64,000 bases of DNA from an uncultured Candidatus Saccharibacteria bacterium (GTDB lineage: Bacteria > Patescibacteriota > Saccharimonadia > Saccharimonadales > Saccharimonadaceae), in assembly GCA_947095985.1 (NCBI GenBank), contig CAMUPZ010000001.1, forward strand, positions 1 through 64,000. Reading direction: 5' to 3'. A model generated the notes under the pieces. It was not told where the DNA came from. It was given only the letters and a program-made list of their open reading frames with translations, and did not search any database. Shown here one piece after another: positions 24,980 to 33,521 of this stretch (position 1 is the stretch's first letter; each line of letters begins with the position of its first letter). The position numbers were made by a program, and so were the translations under genes.

Positions 24980-25692
24980 AGCAAGCTCAGCTGCCAACTA
25001 ATCGGCACTTCCACGTAAAATGTCAATCCGTCCCGATGCCTGATTAGCCCAATTTGGCCATTCATTGCCCGGGCAAATTGGCTAGCCACATAAATACCCA
25101 AGCCGCTACTTTCCGGCCGCGTCCGCACCGTTTTTCGCGCATCCATCTCATCAAGCAGCCGCCGATATTCCTTCAAACTCATCATCGGTCCAAAATCACG
25201 CACACTTAACCTCACCGCGCCACCAACAGCCTTAACCGACACTTTTATCTCTGAGTCGTCCTCGGTATATTTCAGAGCGTTGTTTAAAAAATTTGCCAAA
25301 ATCCGCCCCAATAACGTCCGATTCGCCAATATCAATCGGCTATTGCGCCCGCTCCGAGGCCAGCTAATTTTCCGCCCATAAAGCACTGCATTAAATCGCG
25401 TTTCCGCGGCCATTTGCTGACATATTGCCAACGGATTAACTGGCTCCAGCGGAAACAATGACGGTGTCAAATTTGCCGAATTTGCTAAGTCGACCGTTAA
25501 CTGCAGTGCCTGCTCGGACGTCTGGACGATACGCTGCTGGATCTGTTTTTTATCAGCCTCACTCGTCAAATCATCGCCGAGCATTAGCGTCAATTGCCGT
25601 ATTAAAGACAACGGCGTTTTTAGCTCATGCGCCGCCACCAAGACACTCGGCAGCCCTCCAAAATCAGCATCACTCCACTCTTTACCTGCCAT
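24976..25692 (-). CDS. Soluble histidine kinase
   Basis: A 238-residue kinase with HisKA (H box AAHELKTPLSLIR, about 16-28) and HATPase domains (N box ILANFLNNALKYTED, about 135; G box SSGLGIYVASQFARAMNGQIG, about 197-217). No membrane segment or sensor domain is present, so the input must come from another protein or the cell interior. TTTGCTATACT ends 8 bases before the ATG. The partner receiver gene overlaps its stop. Confidence 0.88.
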   Translation of the reverse strand: MAGKEWSDADFGGLPSVLVAAHELKTPLSLIRQLTLMLGDDLTSEADKKQIQQRIVQTSEQALQLTVDLANSANLTPSLFPLEPVNPLAICQQMAAETRFNAVLYGRKISWPRSGRNSRLILANRTLLGRILANFLNNALKYTEDDSEIKVSVKAVGGAVRLSVRDFGPMMSLKEYRRLLDEMDARKTVRTRPESSGLGIYVASQFARAMNGQIGLIRHRDGLTFYVEVPISWQLSLL

Positions 25693-25727
25693 ACATTTCT
25701 AGTATAGCAAAACTTGAGCCGGTTTTT

Positions 25728-26387
25728 CTATTCAGCAATTTTTACAGTGCCTAATATCGTCTGGAAATCTGGCTTGAATGTGTCCGCATCAGTTGAGAAG
25801 CGGATGGTCTTGTCACGGACCTTCATCAACACGACAGATCCACGCAGCTCCTTCTCGAACGTACCATCAATGCGCGTAGCGGAGATTCCGTTAAACTCAG
25901 TGCTACTTGAGGTCAATTCACCCTTCTTTAGTCGTGATTGATACTCATTCAGCACCGTATCCATATTCTTGTTGATAATCTCCAGCCTTAATGCAAATCG
26001 ACTATTTTTATTAGTTATCGAAGGAACTGAAACAGGGTGAAAATAAGCTTTGTAATCACCCCTGTCGCTGCCATCGTTTGCTATATACACACTCCAAGTT
26101 TTTGTATACATGAACGATACTCGACCGTATTCAGTAGGACCAACAAATTCAACACGTAGATTCTTAGCTTCGTCTGAATACTTCCTCCAATCAAACTCAG
26201 CCTGCTCGCGCTTACCCTTGGCAACCTCAATTGCCACTTTACTATCAACATTGCTTTTTTCATGGGAATATTGCATGTACGCCCAAATAGCCAGTGAACC
26301 AGCAATTAAAAATAATATCAAACAGCCGATTGTACCGACCATCCAGCCGTTAACTGAGCCGCGCTCTTTTTTATCTCTTTTCATCAT
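25728..26387 (-). CDS. Membrane-anchored protein of unknown function, 219 residues
   Basis: Short basic N-terminus, one membrane helix (about 14-36), then an extracytoplasmic domain of about 180 residues. The domain is beta-rich and ends KTIRFSTDADTFKPDFQTILGTVKIAE, a pattern like the small PsbP/SCP-like lipoprotein domains with F-x-x-D-F-x-x-I-L-x-S-x, but no firm family is claimed. AAGCTATACT ends 7 bases before ATG 26387. It stands between the two-component pair and xseB with its own promoter. Confidence 0.6.
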   Translation of the reverse strand: MMKRDKKERGSVNGWMVGTIGCLILFLIAGSLAIWAYMQYSHEKSNVDSKVAIEVAKGKREQAEFDWRKYSDEAKNLRVEFVGPTEYGRVSFMYTKTWSVYIANDGSDRGDYKAYFHPVSVPSITNKNSRFALRLEIINKNMDTVLNEYQSRLKKGELTSSSTEFNGISATRIDGTFEKELRGSVVLMKVRDKTIRFSTDADTFKPDFQTILGTVKIAE

Positions 26388-26428
26388 ATTTTAGAGTATA
26401 GCTTATGCTTTAAGTGATGTAAAGCACT

Positions 26429-26638
26429 CTATTCTACGCTAAAATCTTCCCCAAGCACTTCAATATCATGTCGCATATCTTCTAACGTAGACGTAATTTT
26501 CTTTGACAGCTCTCGAGCCTCAATAAACTTCTGCTTAGCTTCATCCAAATTAAAATCATCGCTCCGAAACCACGCAATTCGCTCGTTTAACTCTGTCATC
26601 ATCTGCTCAATTGTCATTTCGTCGTTCACTATCTTCAA
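26429..26638 (-). CDS. xseB: Exodeoxyribonuclease VII small subunit
   Basis: A 69-residue helical protein, or 62 residues if the ATG at 26617 is used, which reduces overlap with xseA from 32 to 11 bases. The pattern MTIEQMMTELNERIAWF..DDFNLDEAKQKFIEARELSKK matches XseB, where the small subunit wraps the long helix of XseA. Translationally coupled to xseA. Confidence 0.88.
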   Translation of the reverse strand: MKIVNDEMTIEQMMTELNERIAWFRSDDFNLDEAKQKFIEARELSKKITSTLEDMRHDIEVLGEDFSVE

Positions 26639-27719
26639 TCCTCGCTTTCATAATTATATCCTTTGTTGTAATCTTAACAATACTACCAACCTGTAAATCA
26701 CCGCTAATCATAGCGTAGCCCCTCTGTAACGCCATTTCTGGATCGTATTCAGCAATAATTTTTTGTTGCGACAATGTTGCATTTATAGCATCCCTGACCT
26801 GACTTGACCACTGCTCAAGCGCGTCTTTTTGCAACATTGTTGCTCTAAGTATCTGCTCGTCAATAGCTCTCTTAATTTCATCTTTTACACCAATTAACCG
26901 AAAATGTAGATGCCCGACTAATTCATGTTTATCTGGAAATAGCAGCTGAGCAACATTACTAGGTGTTGCACCTCGCACATCCGCCGCCAGATCACATAAA
27001 CTTTCATCAATCTCGTGCCCAATGCCGGTTATTATGGGCACGCGACTACCTGCTACCACTCTAACTAGCTGTTCATCATTAAAGCTTGCCAAGTCCTCAG
27101 CACTACCGCCACCACGAATTAAAGCAATTACCTCTGGCGGTTCTGCCATTTGATTGAAATATGAAATTGCCCGTATAATCTGATCTGCCGCGCCGTCACC
27201 CTGAACATTAACATTAGCGACAATAAATTTCACACCGCCCCAACGATCTCGAGAGATTTTCATAAAGTCCGCGTAACCTGCCGCCTTTGTACTAGAAATA
27301 ACAGCCACCCGCTGTGGATACCGTGGTAGCGACCGTTTACGATTAACGTCAAATAGTCCTTCGGTAGCCAATTTCTGCTTCAGAATGTCGAAACTCCGTT
27401 TTAGATTACCCTCGCCTAGTGGAAAAACTTTCTGAACTTGCAAATTAAACTTACCGTCGTCCCTCAGGCTTGGCGTCGCCCGGACCACCACTTTCATACC
27501 ATCCTCGATTGGCGTCCGCAAATTACCAAACCCTACAAAACAATTAACCGATCCTTCCTCATCCTTCAGAGTAAAAAAGGCATATTTTGGCGGGTACGAC
27601 TTAAAGCTGGCAACCTCACCCTCAACTTCAACCGCGCCAGCAAAAACAGCCTCAAAAGTCTGATTAACGACCGCCAGGAAATTACTAACGCTAAACCTGG
27701 GAGTCATTTGGCTTGCCAT
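26607..27719 (-). CDS. xseA: Exodeoxyribonuclease VII large subunit
   Basis: A 370-residue protein that degrades single-stranded DNA. OB-fold N-terminus (FSVSNFLAVVNQTFEAVF, VEGEVASFK, HAYFTLKD-like YAFFTLKDEEGSVNCFVG), then the catalytic domain with RVAVISSTKAAGYADF, VIALIRGGGSAEDLASFNDEQLVRVV, and VPIITGIGHEIDESLCDLAADVRGATPSNVAQLL in pieces. It is shorter than the usual 400-450 residues because the C-terminal helical arm is reduced. The start overlaps the flippase-like gene by 29 bases; ATG 27707 is an alternative. Confidence 0.92.
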   Translation of the reverse strand: MASQMTPRFSVSNFLAVVNQTFEAVFAGAVEVEGEVASFKSYPPKYAFFTLKDEEGSVNCFVGFGNLRTPIEDGMKVVVRATPSLRDDGKFNLQVQKVFPLGEGNLKRSFDILKQKLATEGLFDVNRKRSLPRYPQRVAVISSTKAAGYADFMKISRDRWGGVKFIVANVNVQGDGAADQIIRAISYFNQMAEPPEVIALIRGGGSAEDLASFNDEQLVRVVAGSRVPIITGIGHEIDESLCDLAADVRGATPSNVAQLLFPDKHELVGHLHFRLIGVKDEIKRAIDEQILRATMLQKDALEQWSSQVRDAINATLSQQKIIAEYDPEMALQRGYAMISGDLQVGSIVKITTKDIIMKARIEDSERRNDN

Positions 27720-28758
27720 ATTTAATCAATGCGTGCTGGTAAAAAATATAGCCAAAGATAATAGTGCCGGTTAGTAAAATTGCCCTCGTTAAAATAATTC
27801 CAGCAATTGCTAAGTCCGGTGGCGTGCCTGCCATGCTTAAGAATATGATCATGATTGTCTCGTAAACCCCCGTACCACCGGGCGTAAATACAAAAAGTGC
27901 CGCTAATCCCGCAACTCCATAGCCCACCATTAAGATTGCTGGATTAACAAAAACCCCTAGCGACATAAACGCTACTGTAAACATTGCCACGTCAAAGGCT
28001 GTATAGACAATCCCCCATATCATAGGTTTCCTTAGCAGCTTTGGATGATTCGCCAAATCCTGGAAATCATCTTGCATGTCAACAAAGAAGTCCTCCACCT
28101 TCTGAGCATTCATAATCCGTCGTTTTTTACCGAAAGTCACATATTTTACTAGTATATTAATAAACTTCGAGACACCTGCGGCCGTTGTCTGCATACGCCG
28201 CTTGGATGAAAATATAAATATTAATCCAAAAGTCAGCGCCAGTACCATTATAATCAACAAAAAGCTCGCCGCTACAATATACCTATTGACCTTACCATCA
28301 ACAGCCAGAGCCAGCACGGCAATCACCAATAGGATCAAGAGAGATAAAAATCCTGTCACATAACGAATCACCTGGGCAAATGTCGAGCGCGCCGAACTCA
28401 CCCCCAGCTTATGCATCCGCCATGTTGTATATGAAATTCCACTAACGCCCCCCGACGGAAAAATATGGTTAACCAGGTTCAATTCTAGGGCAATCCTTGT
28501 CTGTTCTAATCTGGAAATATGGTGAATCAGATTCTTATCCCTAAGATAAGAGAAGATCATTTCGCCACCAGCAAAATACACGATAATTTGAAATGGTAAT
28601 AGTAAGAATAACAGCCATAAATCTGCGTTTAAAAATAGTCCCCACGCCTTTACCAGCTCATGTCGTGACAGGAAAACAACAATAGCTAAAACTGCCAACG
28701 TCAAAACGCTCATAATAGTTCGCGGCGACTTAAATAATTGCAAGACCTTAGGTAGCAT
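27691..28758 (-). CDS. Lysylphosphatidylglycerol synthetase/UPF0104-like membrane protein
   Basis: A 355-residue protein with about eight membrane helices, of the AglD/MprF-flippase-like group. Conserved features: an early N-H-I-F-P-S-G-G-V-S-G motif (about 93-103), a polar loop with R-M-H-K-L-G, and the C-terminal VFTPGGTGVYETIMI. Relatives move or modify lipids, but the substrate is unknown. The frame opens at 28767, but TATAAT (28766-28771) covers that ATG; the ATG at 28758 lies 7 bases after the box and is the better start. It diverges from the Trm11-like gene with a shared symmetrical promoter. Confidence 0.75.
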   Translation of the reverse strand: MLPKVLQLFKSPRTIMSVLTLAVLAIVVFLSRHELVKAWGLFLNADLWLLFLLLPFQIIVYFAGGEMIFSYLRDKNLIHHISRLEQTRIALELNLVNHIFPSGGVSGISYTTWRMHKLGVSSARSTFAQVIRYVTGFLSLLILLVIAVLALAVDGKVNRYIVAASFLLIIMVLALTFGLIFIFSSKRRMQTTAAGVSKFINILVKYVTFGKKRRIMNAQKVEDFFVDMQDDFQDLANHPKLLRKPMIWGIVYTAFDVAMFTVAFMSLGVFVNPAILMVGYGVAGLAALFVFTPGGTGVYETIMIIFLSMAGTPPDLAIAGIILTRAILLTGTIIFGYIFYQHALIKYGKPNDSQV

Positions 28759-28765
28759 AACCTTC

Positions 28766-28790
28766 ATTATACCACGATAAATGGTATAAT
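28766..28790. promoter_or_regulatory. Symmetrical divergent promoter
   Basis: ATTATACCA (28766-28774), 7 bases, TGGTATAAT (28782-28790): two back-to-back extended -10 boxes. They serve ATG 28758 leftward (7-base gap) and ATG 28797 rightward (6-base gap), both likely leaderless. Confidence 0.75.
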
Positions 28791-28796
28791 TACGAT

Positions 28797-29990
28797 ATGT
28801 TCATCGCTATCCTTGGCCGACAACCAGAAATATCTATCGCCGAGTTAGAGGCGGTTTATGGTGCTGAAAGAGTTAAAAAAATCTCTAGTCAAGCTGCTAC
28901 AATCGACTCTGATAACTTTTCTATTGATAAACTGGGTGGAACAATCAAATGTGGCCGCGTCGTAAGTCGCGTAAAATCACAAAAATCTGACCATTACACC
29001 CTACTCAAGGCATCTAAAATTATCACTGAAAAGTACACAAAAAATCTTTCACATAGCCAGAAAAAAATAACTTTTGGAATTAGCTTTTACGGCAATAAAG
29101 TAGATCCCCGAAATATTCAAAAAATCGGAATTATTTTGAAAAATTCCCTAAAAAAATCTGGCGTTAGCCTACGTCTAATTCCCAATAAAACCGCCGCCCT
29201 CTCCACGGCCACCTCTCATAATAATAAACTTGGCAGGTTTGAAACGAAGATTGAGATTATCATAGTCAGAGCTATAAATGGAGATTTTTTGATAGCCGAA
29301 AGCCGTGGCACTCAAAATATCAATTCATACACACAGCGCGATCGCGAGCGCCCAAAGCGTGATGCCTTTGTCGGAATGCTCCCGCCTAAGCTAGCGCAAA
29401 TTATGATTAACCTTTCTGGCGCAAAACCTGGCGATTACCTCTGGGATCCGTTTTGTGGTACAGGAACCGTTCTCCAAGAGGCCACTCTGCTAAGCATCAA
29501 CGCCTACGGCAGCGATCTCAGCGATAAGATGGTCGATTACACATCGGAAAACATGCGCTGGCTGGAAAAAACTTTTTCCACAAACACCGCCTGGCAAGTT
29601 TTTCAAGCTGATGCCACCTCTGTCAAACTAACCTCCGAGCAAAAACAGCAAATTACCCATATTGTCTGCGAAACATACCTAGGTCAACCCTTCTCCGCCC
29701 CACCCAGTCCCGCAAAGCTTAAAGAGGTGGTTGGAAATTGTAATCATATTATTAGTGAGTTTTTGAAGAACATACATGATCAAATTAGCCCAGAATCGAT
29801 GCTGTGTATAGCCGTTCCCGCCTGGCAAAATCAACATGAACAATTTACACATTTGCCCCTGATAAAAAGCCTAAGCAAACTTGGATATCAGCCAATTACC
29901 GATAAAAATCTCATATATCATCGTCCAGATCAGGTAGTTGCCAGAGAAATTATGGTATTAAAGCCCATAGACATGACTAAAACCGCTTGA
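28797..29990 (+). CDS. Trm11/TrmG10-like tRNA (guanine-N2) methyltransferase
   Basis: A 397-residue protein like the Trm11/Trm-G10 family, which methylates guanine 10 of tRNA using SAM. The N-terminal part (about 1-170) fits a THUMP-type RNA-binding region (ILGRQPEISIAELEAVYG at the start). The methyltransferase part has R-D-A-F-V-G-M-L-P-P-K-L-A, the SAM motif DYLWDPFCGTGTVLQEA (about 213-229) and YGSDLSDKMVDY. The catalytic N-P-P-Y type motif is less clear: VCETYLGQPFSAPP lies at its place. TGGTATAAT ends 6 bases before the ATG. Followed by rpmA. Confidence 0.75.
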   Translation: MFIAILGRQPEISIAELEAVYGAERVKKISSQAATIDSDNFSIDKLGGTIKCGRVVSRVKSQKSDHYTLLKASKIITEKYTKNLSHSQKKITFGISFYGNKVDPRNIQKIGIILKNSLKKSGVSLRLIPNKTAALSTATSHNNKLGRFETKIEIIIVRAINGDFLIAESRGTQNINSYTQRDRERPKRDAFVGMLPPKLAQIMINLSGAKPGDYLWDPFCGTGTVLQEATLLSINAYGSDLSDKMVDYTSENMRWLEKTFSTNTAWQVFQADATSVKLTSEQKQQITHIVCETYLGQPFSAPPSPAKLKEVVGNCNHIISEFLKNIHDQISPESMLCIAVPAWQNQHEQFTHLPLIKSLSKLGYQPITDKNLIYHRPDQVVAREIMVLKPIDMTKTA

Positions 29991-30053
29991 CAACTGGCTT
30001 TATTTTCGATAAACTAGAACAGATTGTTTTTAGAAAACTATAAGGAGTAAAGA

Positions 30054-30326
30054 ATGTCAAAGGTTAAAGCTGGCGGCTCTAGTAAGAACATCCACAACAA
30101 TGCTGGTCAACGTCTTGGCGTAAAGCGATTTGGTGGCCAAAAAGTTACTGCTGGACAGGTCTTAGTCCGCCAAACTGGCGCTACAAAGATTGCTGGTGAC
30201 GGCACATACATTAGCCGCAATTTTACCATTCATGCTGCAAAAGACGGCGTGGTTGGATTTAAGCAGGTTAAGAAAACCAAATTTACCGGTAAAACAGAAC
30301 GCCGAACACAAGTTGTTGTTCTTTAA
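30054..30326 (+). CDS. rpmA: Large subunit ribosomal protein bL27
   Basis: A 90-residue bL27. The family block AGQRLGVKRFGGQKVTAGQVLVRQTG is clear in pieces from residue 17. The N-terminus reads MSKVKAGGSSKN rather than MAHKKGGGSSRN, so it keeps the glycine-serine arm that reaches the peptidyl transferase centre. Good ribosome site AAGGAG seven bases before ATG. rplU (bL21), its usual partner, is not adjacent. A strong terminator follows. Confidence 0.95.
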   Translation: MSKVKAGGSSKNIHNNAGQRLGVKRFGGQKVTAGQVLVRQTGATKIAGDGTYISRNFTIHAAKDGVVGFKQVKKTKFTGKTERRTQVVVL

Positions 30327-30344
30327 TCGGTAAAAACTTTGCTT

Positions 30345-30375
30345 AAAATAGCTCCGGTAAATGCGGAGTTATTTT
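30345..30375. terminator. Bidirectional terminator after rpmA
   Basis: AAAATAGCTCCG (30345-30356) pairs with CGGAGTTATTTT (30364-30375), one G-T pair, A-rich and T-rich flanks. It lies between convergent genes rpmA and the leftward gene ending at 30393. Confidence 0.85.
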
Positions 30376-30392
30376 AATATCAATCACCTCTT

Positions 30393-31772
30393 TTAATGAT
30401 ATCCCTCACTCTTAATTCCCTCAATACCACCTACGATACCCCGACGGCATCCACTAGCTATCGACAAATCATTAATAATTCCATCAATCACCTGAGCTAT
30501 ATTACTTTTGTAGTAGTCTATTCCCCAACTACTGCTCTGCGACTCCGCAATATTACTTCTTATTCTTATTAATTTATCCAACAAGTCATTAGTTGTATCA
30601 CCCAGAACCGTATTATCCTCACCCATCTGATTTACATGCTCAGTCAGCTTAACCAGACGCCTACGCTCGTCATCATTTTCAATCTTATTTTCTAAGTCTT
30701 CCAGGATGTTATTTATTTTATTCTTAAATTCATTCGCATCCTCAGCCCTAGAATCTTCAAGATTTCTAATTCTATCCGGCTCAGATGTTATCATCTCTGA
30801 TATCACAGGATCATTCATTGCTGCTGTTGGATTATATTTAATTAGCCCCCTAAACCGATCCAGCTCTCCAGTTATATATTTAACCTTTGCAAAAAACTGA
30901 TTATTATTATCTTCGGCAAGTTGTTTAAACCTATCAATCGCAGCCTCAAAGTCCTCAGGTAATATGTCTGTATTGGCTTCATTCGTCTCCATCGACTTTT
31001 CAACCACTGGGTTTTCAACCGATTTAGCTGCTGGCAAATCTACTGGGTCATTGACTTTGATCGCCCCAATCGACGCCATAACCTCTTCAGTCATCACCAA
31101 GGTTGATGAACCGGCGCCAGTCTCATCCCTCTTCACTAGCTCTCTAACTGGCTCGTTGGTGTCTACCTTATTCGTCTCTACTGGATCTCTAACTCCAGTA
31201 GCCTTAACAGCCACGTCTCCCATTACAGGACCAACTTTATCCATTGAAGGTCTCTCATGACCAGAAACTTCCTTTACAGCTGAGCCATCACTGGAGTTTT
31301 CTGGACGCGTCCCTGTAGTCGAAGACTCAGAGCCATTGTTAGCTGGATATTTTTGTCGCCAAATTTGCTCAGCAGCCTCTACTCCTTTTTCAATCATTTC
31401 CTTAGTAGTTTTTCCATAAAGATACTTAATATAATCTTCATTTTCTTCTAGACCCTGAATGTTCTCCAATGGCACAATCTCAGTTTCAGTAGTATACTCT
31501 CCATTAACTTTAACCAGTTTATATACTTCCATAAACAACTTAATCGGACCAATACCCTTCTCGGAATCAGTGTCACACACGACCAACATACGAATAGGAT
31601 TCCAACCTTCATCTGGCCTAACGTCCTCTCCGTCTTGACCACTGCGAATAATAGTTAGTGGATACCTTGCATTATCTGGATCAGTATCAGCAGGAAAAGT
31701 CTTAACTACATAATCTTCCAGCGTTTTTCGTTGTTCTTGTTCGCGGCTTTGTGTTGGTTTTAAGTTTTCCAT
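30393..31772 (-). CDS. Unknown acidic protein, 459 residues
   Basis: No family recognised. Soluble, acidic and modular. The first part (about 1-140) is a folded domain: YPLTIIRSGQDGEDVRPDEGW and IRMLVVCDTDS. A low-complexity segment rich in E, S, T, P and V follows (about 140-260). The C-terminal part (about 265-455) is helical, with coiled-coil-like repeats and many D/E/K/R residues. The middle looks disordered. Upstream a TATAAA-like box is close to the ATG. It might be a structural or scaffolding protein; nothing fixes a function. Confidence 0.6.
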   Translation of the reverse strand: MENLKPTQSREQEQRKTLEDYVVKTFPADTDPDNARYPLTIIRSGQDGEDVRPDEGWNPIRMLVVCDTDSEKGIGPIKLFMEVYKLVKVNGEYTTETEIVPLENIQGLEENEDYIKYLYGKTTKEMIEKGVEAAEQIWRQKYPANNGSESSTTGTRPENSSDGSAVKEVSGHERPSMDKVGPVMGDVAVKATGVRDPVETNKVDTNEPVRELVKRDETGAGSSTLVMTEEVMASIGAIKVNDPVDLPAAKSVENPVVEKSMETNEANTDILPEDFEAAIDRFKQLAEDNNNQFFAKVKYITGELDRFRGLIKYNPTAAMNDPVISEMITSEPDRIRNLEDSRAEDANEFKNKINNILEDLENKIENDDERRRLVKLTEHVNQMGEDNTVLGDTTNDLLDKLIRIRSNIAESQSSSWGIDYYKSNIAQVIDGIINDLSIASGCRRGIVGGIEGIKSEGYH

Positions 31773-31804
31773 ATATGTTTATTTTATATCAAAAAACTAA
31801 CAAA

Positions 31805-31832
31805 AAGTCAACCCCCCAACAGAGGTTGACTT
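31805..31832. terminator. Terminator after the lone response regulator
   Basis: AAGTCAACC (31805-31813) pairs with GGTTGACTT (31824-31832), with T-runs on both strands. Confidence 0.85.
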
Positions 31833-31854
31833 GCTTTTTTTACTGAAATAATTT

Positions 31855-32238
31855 CTATTTAACACCTAAATGGTGCTTTACGCGCGCTACCACGTCACCA
31901 ATAACAACCTGAGATTTCACCAAATAATCATCAACCCCCAAACTCTCGGCCCGCTCCTTATCCTTCGGCTGACTAAGTGCCGTTAGCATAATTATCCTTA
32001 CATTGGCGGTTTCTGGAGTATTACGTAGGATATCCAGAACGTCAAATCCGCTAATCTTTGGCATCATCACATCCAATAAAATTAAGTCCGGACGATATTC
32101 TACAGTTGCAGACAGCGCGTCCTCGCCGTTATTTGCCTCCCTAACATCAAAACCTTCAATTTCTAATCGAGACCTATACACCGCAGATAGTGCAATATCA
32201 TCCTCAACTAGTAAAATCTTCTTTTTCTGCTCGTTCAT
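31855..32238 (-). CDS. Response regulator (receiver domain only)
   Basis: A 127-residue CheY/PilH-like receiver: ILLVEDDIALSAVYR (about 9-23), phosphoacceptor aspartate in LILLDVMMPKISGFDVL (about 56), the threonine in IIMLTALSQ and the lysine in YLVKSQV. No output domain and no kinase next to it; the kinase at 24976 could be a partner. Ribosome site GGAGG five bases before ATG. The gene is monocistronic, with a terminator after it. Confidence 0.9.
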   Translation of the reverse strand: MNEQKKKILLVEDDIALSAVYRSRLEIEGFDVREANNGEDALSATVEYRPDLILLDVMMPKISGFDVLDILRNTPETANVRIIMLTALSQPKDKERAESLGVDDYLVKSQVVIGDVVARVKHHLGVK

Positions 32239-32279
32239 CCTACCTCCATTTTATGTCGTATCTCATAAAAACACAAGCT

Positions 32280-33455
32280 CTATAGCGATTTTGCCTTATC
32301 CATCTGTGGATCACGATTATTATTAATGTCATCCGCCGATAAATCAACCTTCACATCAGGCTCTATACCTGTCTTATCTATGTTACTACCCTTTGGCGTG
32401 TACCAACGAGCTTCCGTAACTTTCATCTGTGATCCGCCAGGCAGCCCTATTACTATCTGAACACTACCTTTACCGTAGCTCTTTTGTCCGACCAACTTTG
32501 CTTTATCATAATCACGGAGCGCCCCAGCAACAATCTCACTAGCACTAGCACTGCCGCCATTAATCAGCACCACAGTCTTCATATTACCCAGAATTGGCGA
32601 ACCGGTCGTATTAATAGTCTTAACGATTTCAGAACCGCGCCGCTCAGTCATCGCCACTTGCTTATCTAGCCAAAGACCCAATAACCCTTGTGCCGCACTA
32701 ACTGTACCGCCCGGATTATTGCGCAGGTCTAGAATAACCTTCTTAACGCCTTTTTCAACAAATTCAGAACCATATTTTCGAGCCAAGCTTGCCGTATCAT
32801 CGCCAAACCGACTCACCTTCAATATGCCAATTTCCCCATCAATTTTTAATTCGACAGCAGGCGAAGTTATGTTTTGGCGCACAACTGACACTTCACGAGT
32901 CTGGCCATTACTTAACAAAGTTAGTTTTACAGAGGTACCAACTTCACCGCGAATTTTACTAACAACCTTATCAACATCCCAGTCAGAAACGTTTTCATCA
33001 TTAACTTTAACAATAACCTCACCCGCCTTAATACCATACTTTTGAGCTGGGCTACCCTCAAGAGGTCTTATGATAGTCGGCTTACCGTTCCTTGAACCAA
33101 TTTCCGCACCGATACCACCGCCAATATTGCCAGTTAAAGACTTATTGAATTCCTTTGTCTCATCTGGATCCATATATGCAGTATGTTGGTCTCCAGCTGC
33201 CGCCACTAGTCCTCGACTGGCGCCATGGATAAGCTTCTCGGTGTCTAGTTTACCGTCATAATTTGCGAGTAGCTGCCGATACGTCTCCTGAACACTTGAT
33301 AAATCAATCTTTTCCCTCGACGTTCTAACGCCAAACAATGGCGCTACTGAAGCAGAAAATTGATCAAAGCGCGTCCCAGCAACAAAACTGATAGTCGCTA
33401 CAATCATGAGCGTTAAAAACCAACCCAGGCGCTGTTTATTTTCTCCCGTAACCAT
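32280..33455 (-). CDS. ctpA: S41 family carboxy-terminal protease (CtpA-like)
   Basis: A 391-residue secreted or membrane-anchored serine protease. N-terminal membrane helix (about 11-28), a helical region, a PDZ domain (about 95-180: GGIGAEIGSRNGKPTIIRPL split by turns, then GSPAQKYGIKAGEVIVKVN), and the S41 catalytic domain with VILDLRNNPGG, the nucleophile serine in NGGSASASEIVAGAL and the lysine in GQKSYGKGSVQ. Relatives process or degrade envelope proteins, often hydrolases such as the CHAP protein encoded next to it. TATAAT (33467-33472) lies 11 bases before the ATG. Confidence 0.92.
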   Translation of the reverse strand: MVTGENKQRLGWFLTLMIVATISFVAGTRFDQFSASVAPLFGVRTSREKIDLSSVQETYRQLLANYDGKLDTEKLIHGASRGLVAAAGDQHTAYMDPDETKEFNKSLTGNIGGGIGAEIGSRNGKPTIIRPLEGSPAQKYGIKAGEVIVKVNDENVSDWDVDKVVSKIRGEVGTSVKLTLLSNGQTREVSVVRQNITSPAVELKIDGEIGILKVSRFGDDTASLARKYGSEFVEKGVKKVILDLRNNPGGTVSAAQGLLGLWLDKQVAMTERRGSEIVKTINTTGSPILGNMKTVVLINGGSASASEIVAGALRDYDKAKLVGQKSYGKGSVQIVIGLPGGSQMKVTEARWYTPKGSNIDKTGIEPDVKVDLSADDINNNRDPQMDKAKSL

Positions 33456-33474
33456 ATACTTCTTTTATTATACT

Positions 33475-33505
33475 ACAAAACGCCCGCCTAGCACGAGCGT
33501 TTTGT
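33475..33505 (-). terminator. Terminator of the CHAP hydrolase gene
   Basis: Nine-base stem ACAAAACGC (33475-33483) and GCGTTTTGT (33497-33505), T-rich on the minus strand. It directly adjoins the ctpA promoter. Confidence 0.75.
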
Positions 33506-33521
33506 AAAATACATAAGATGT

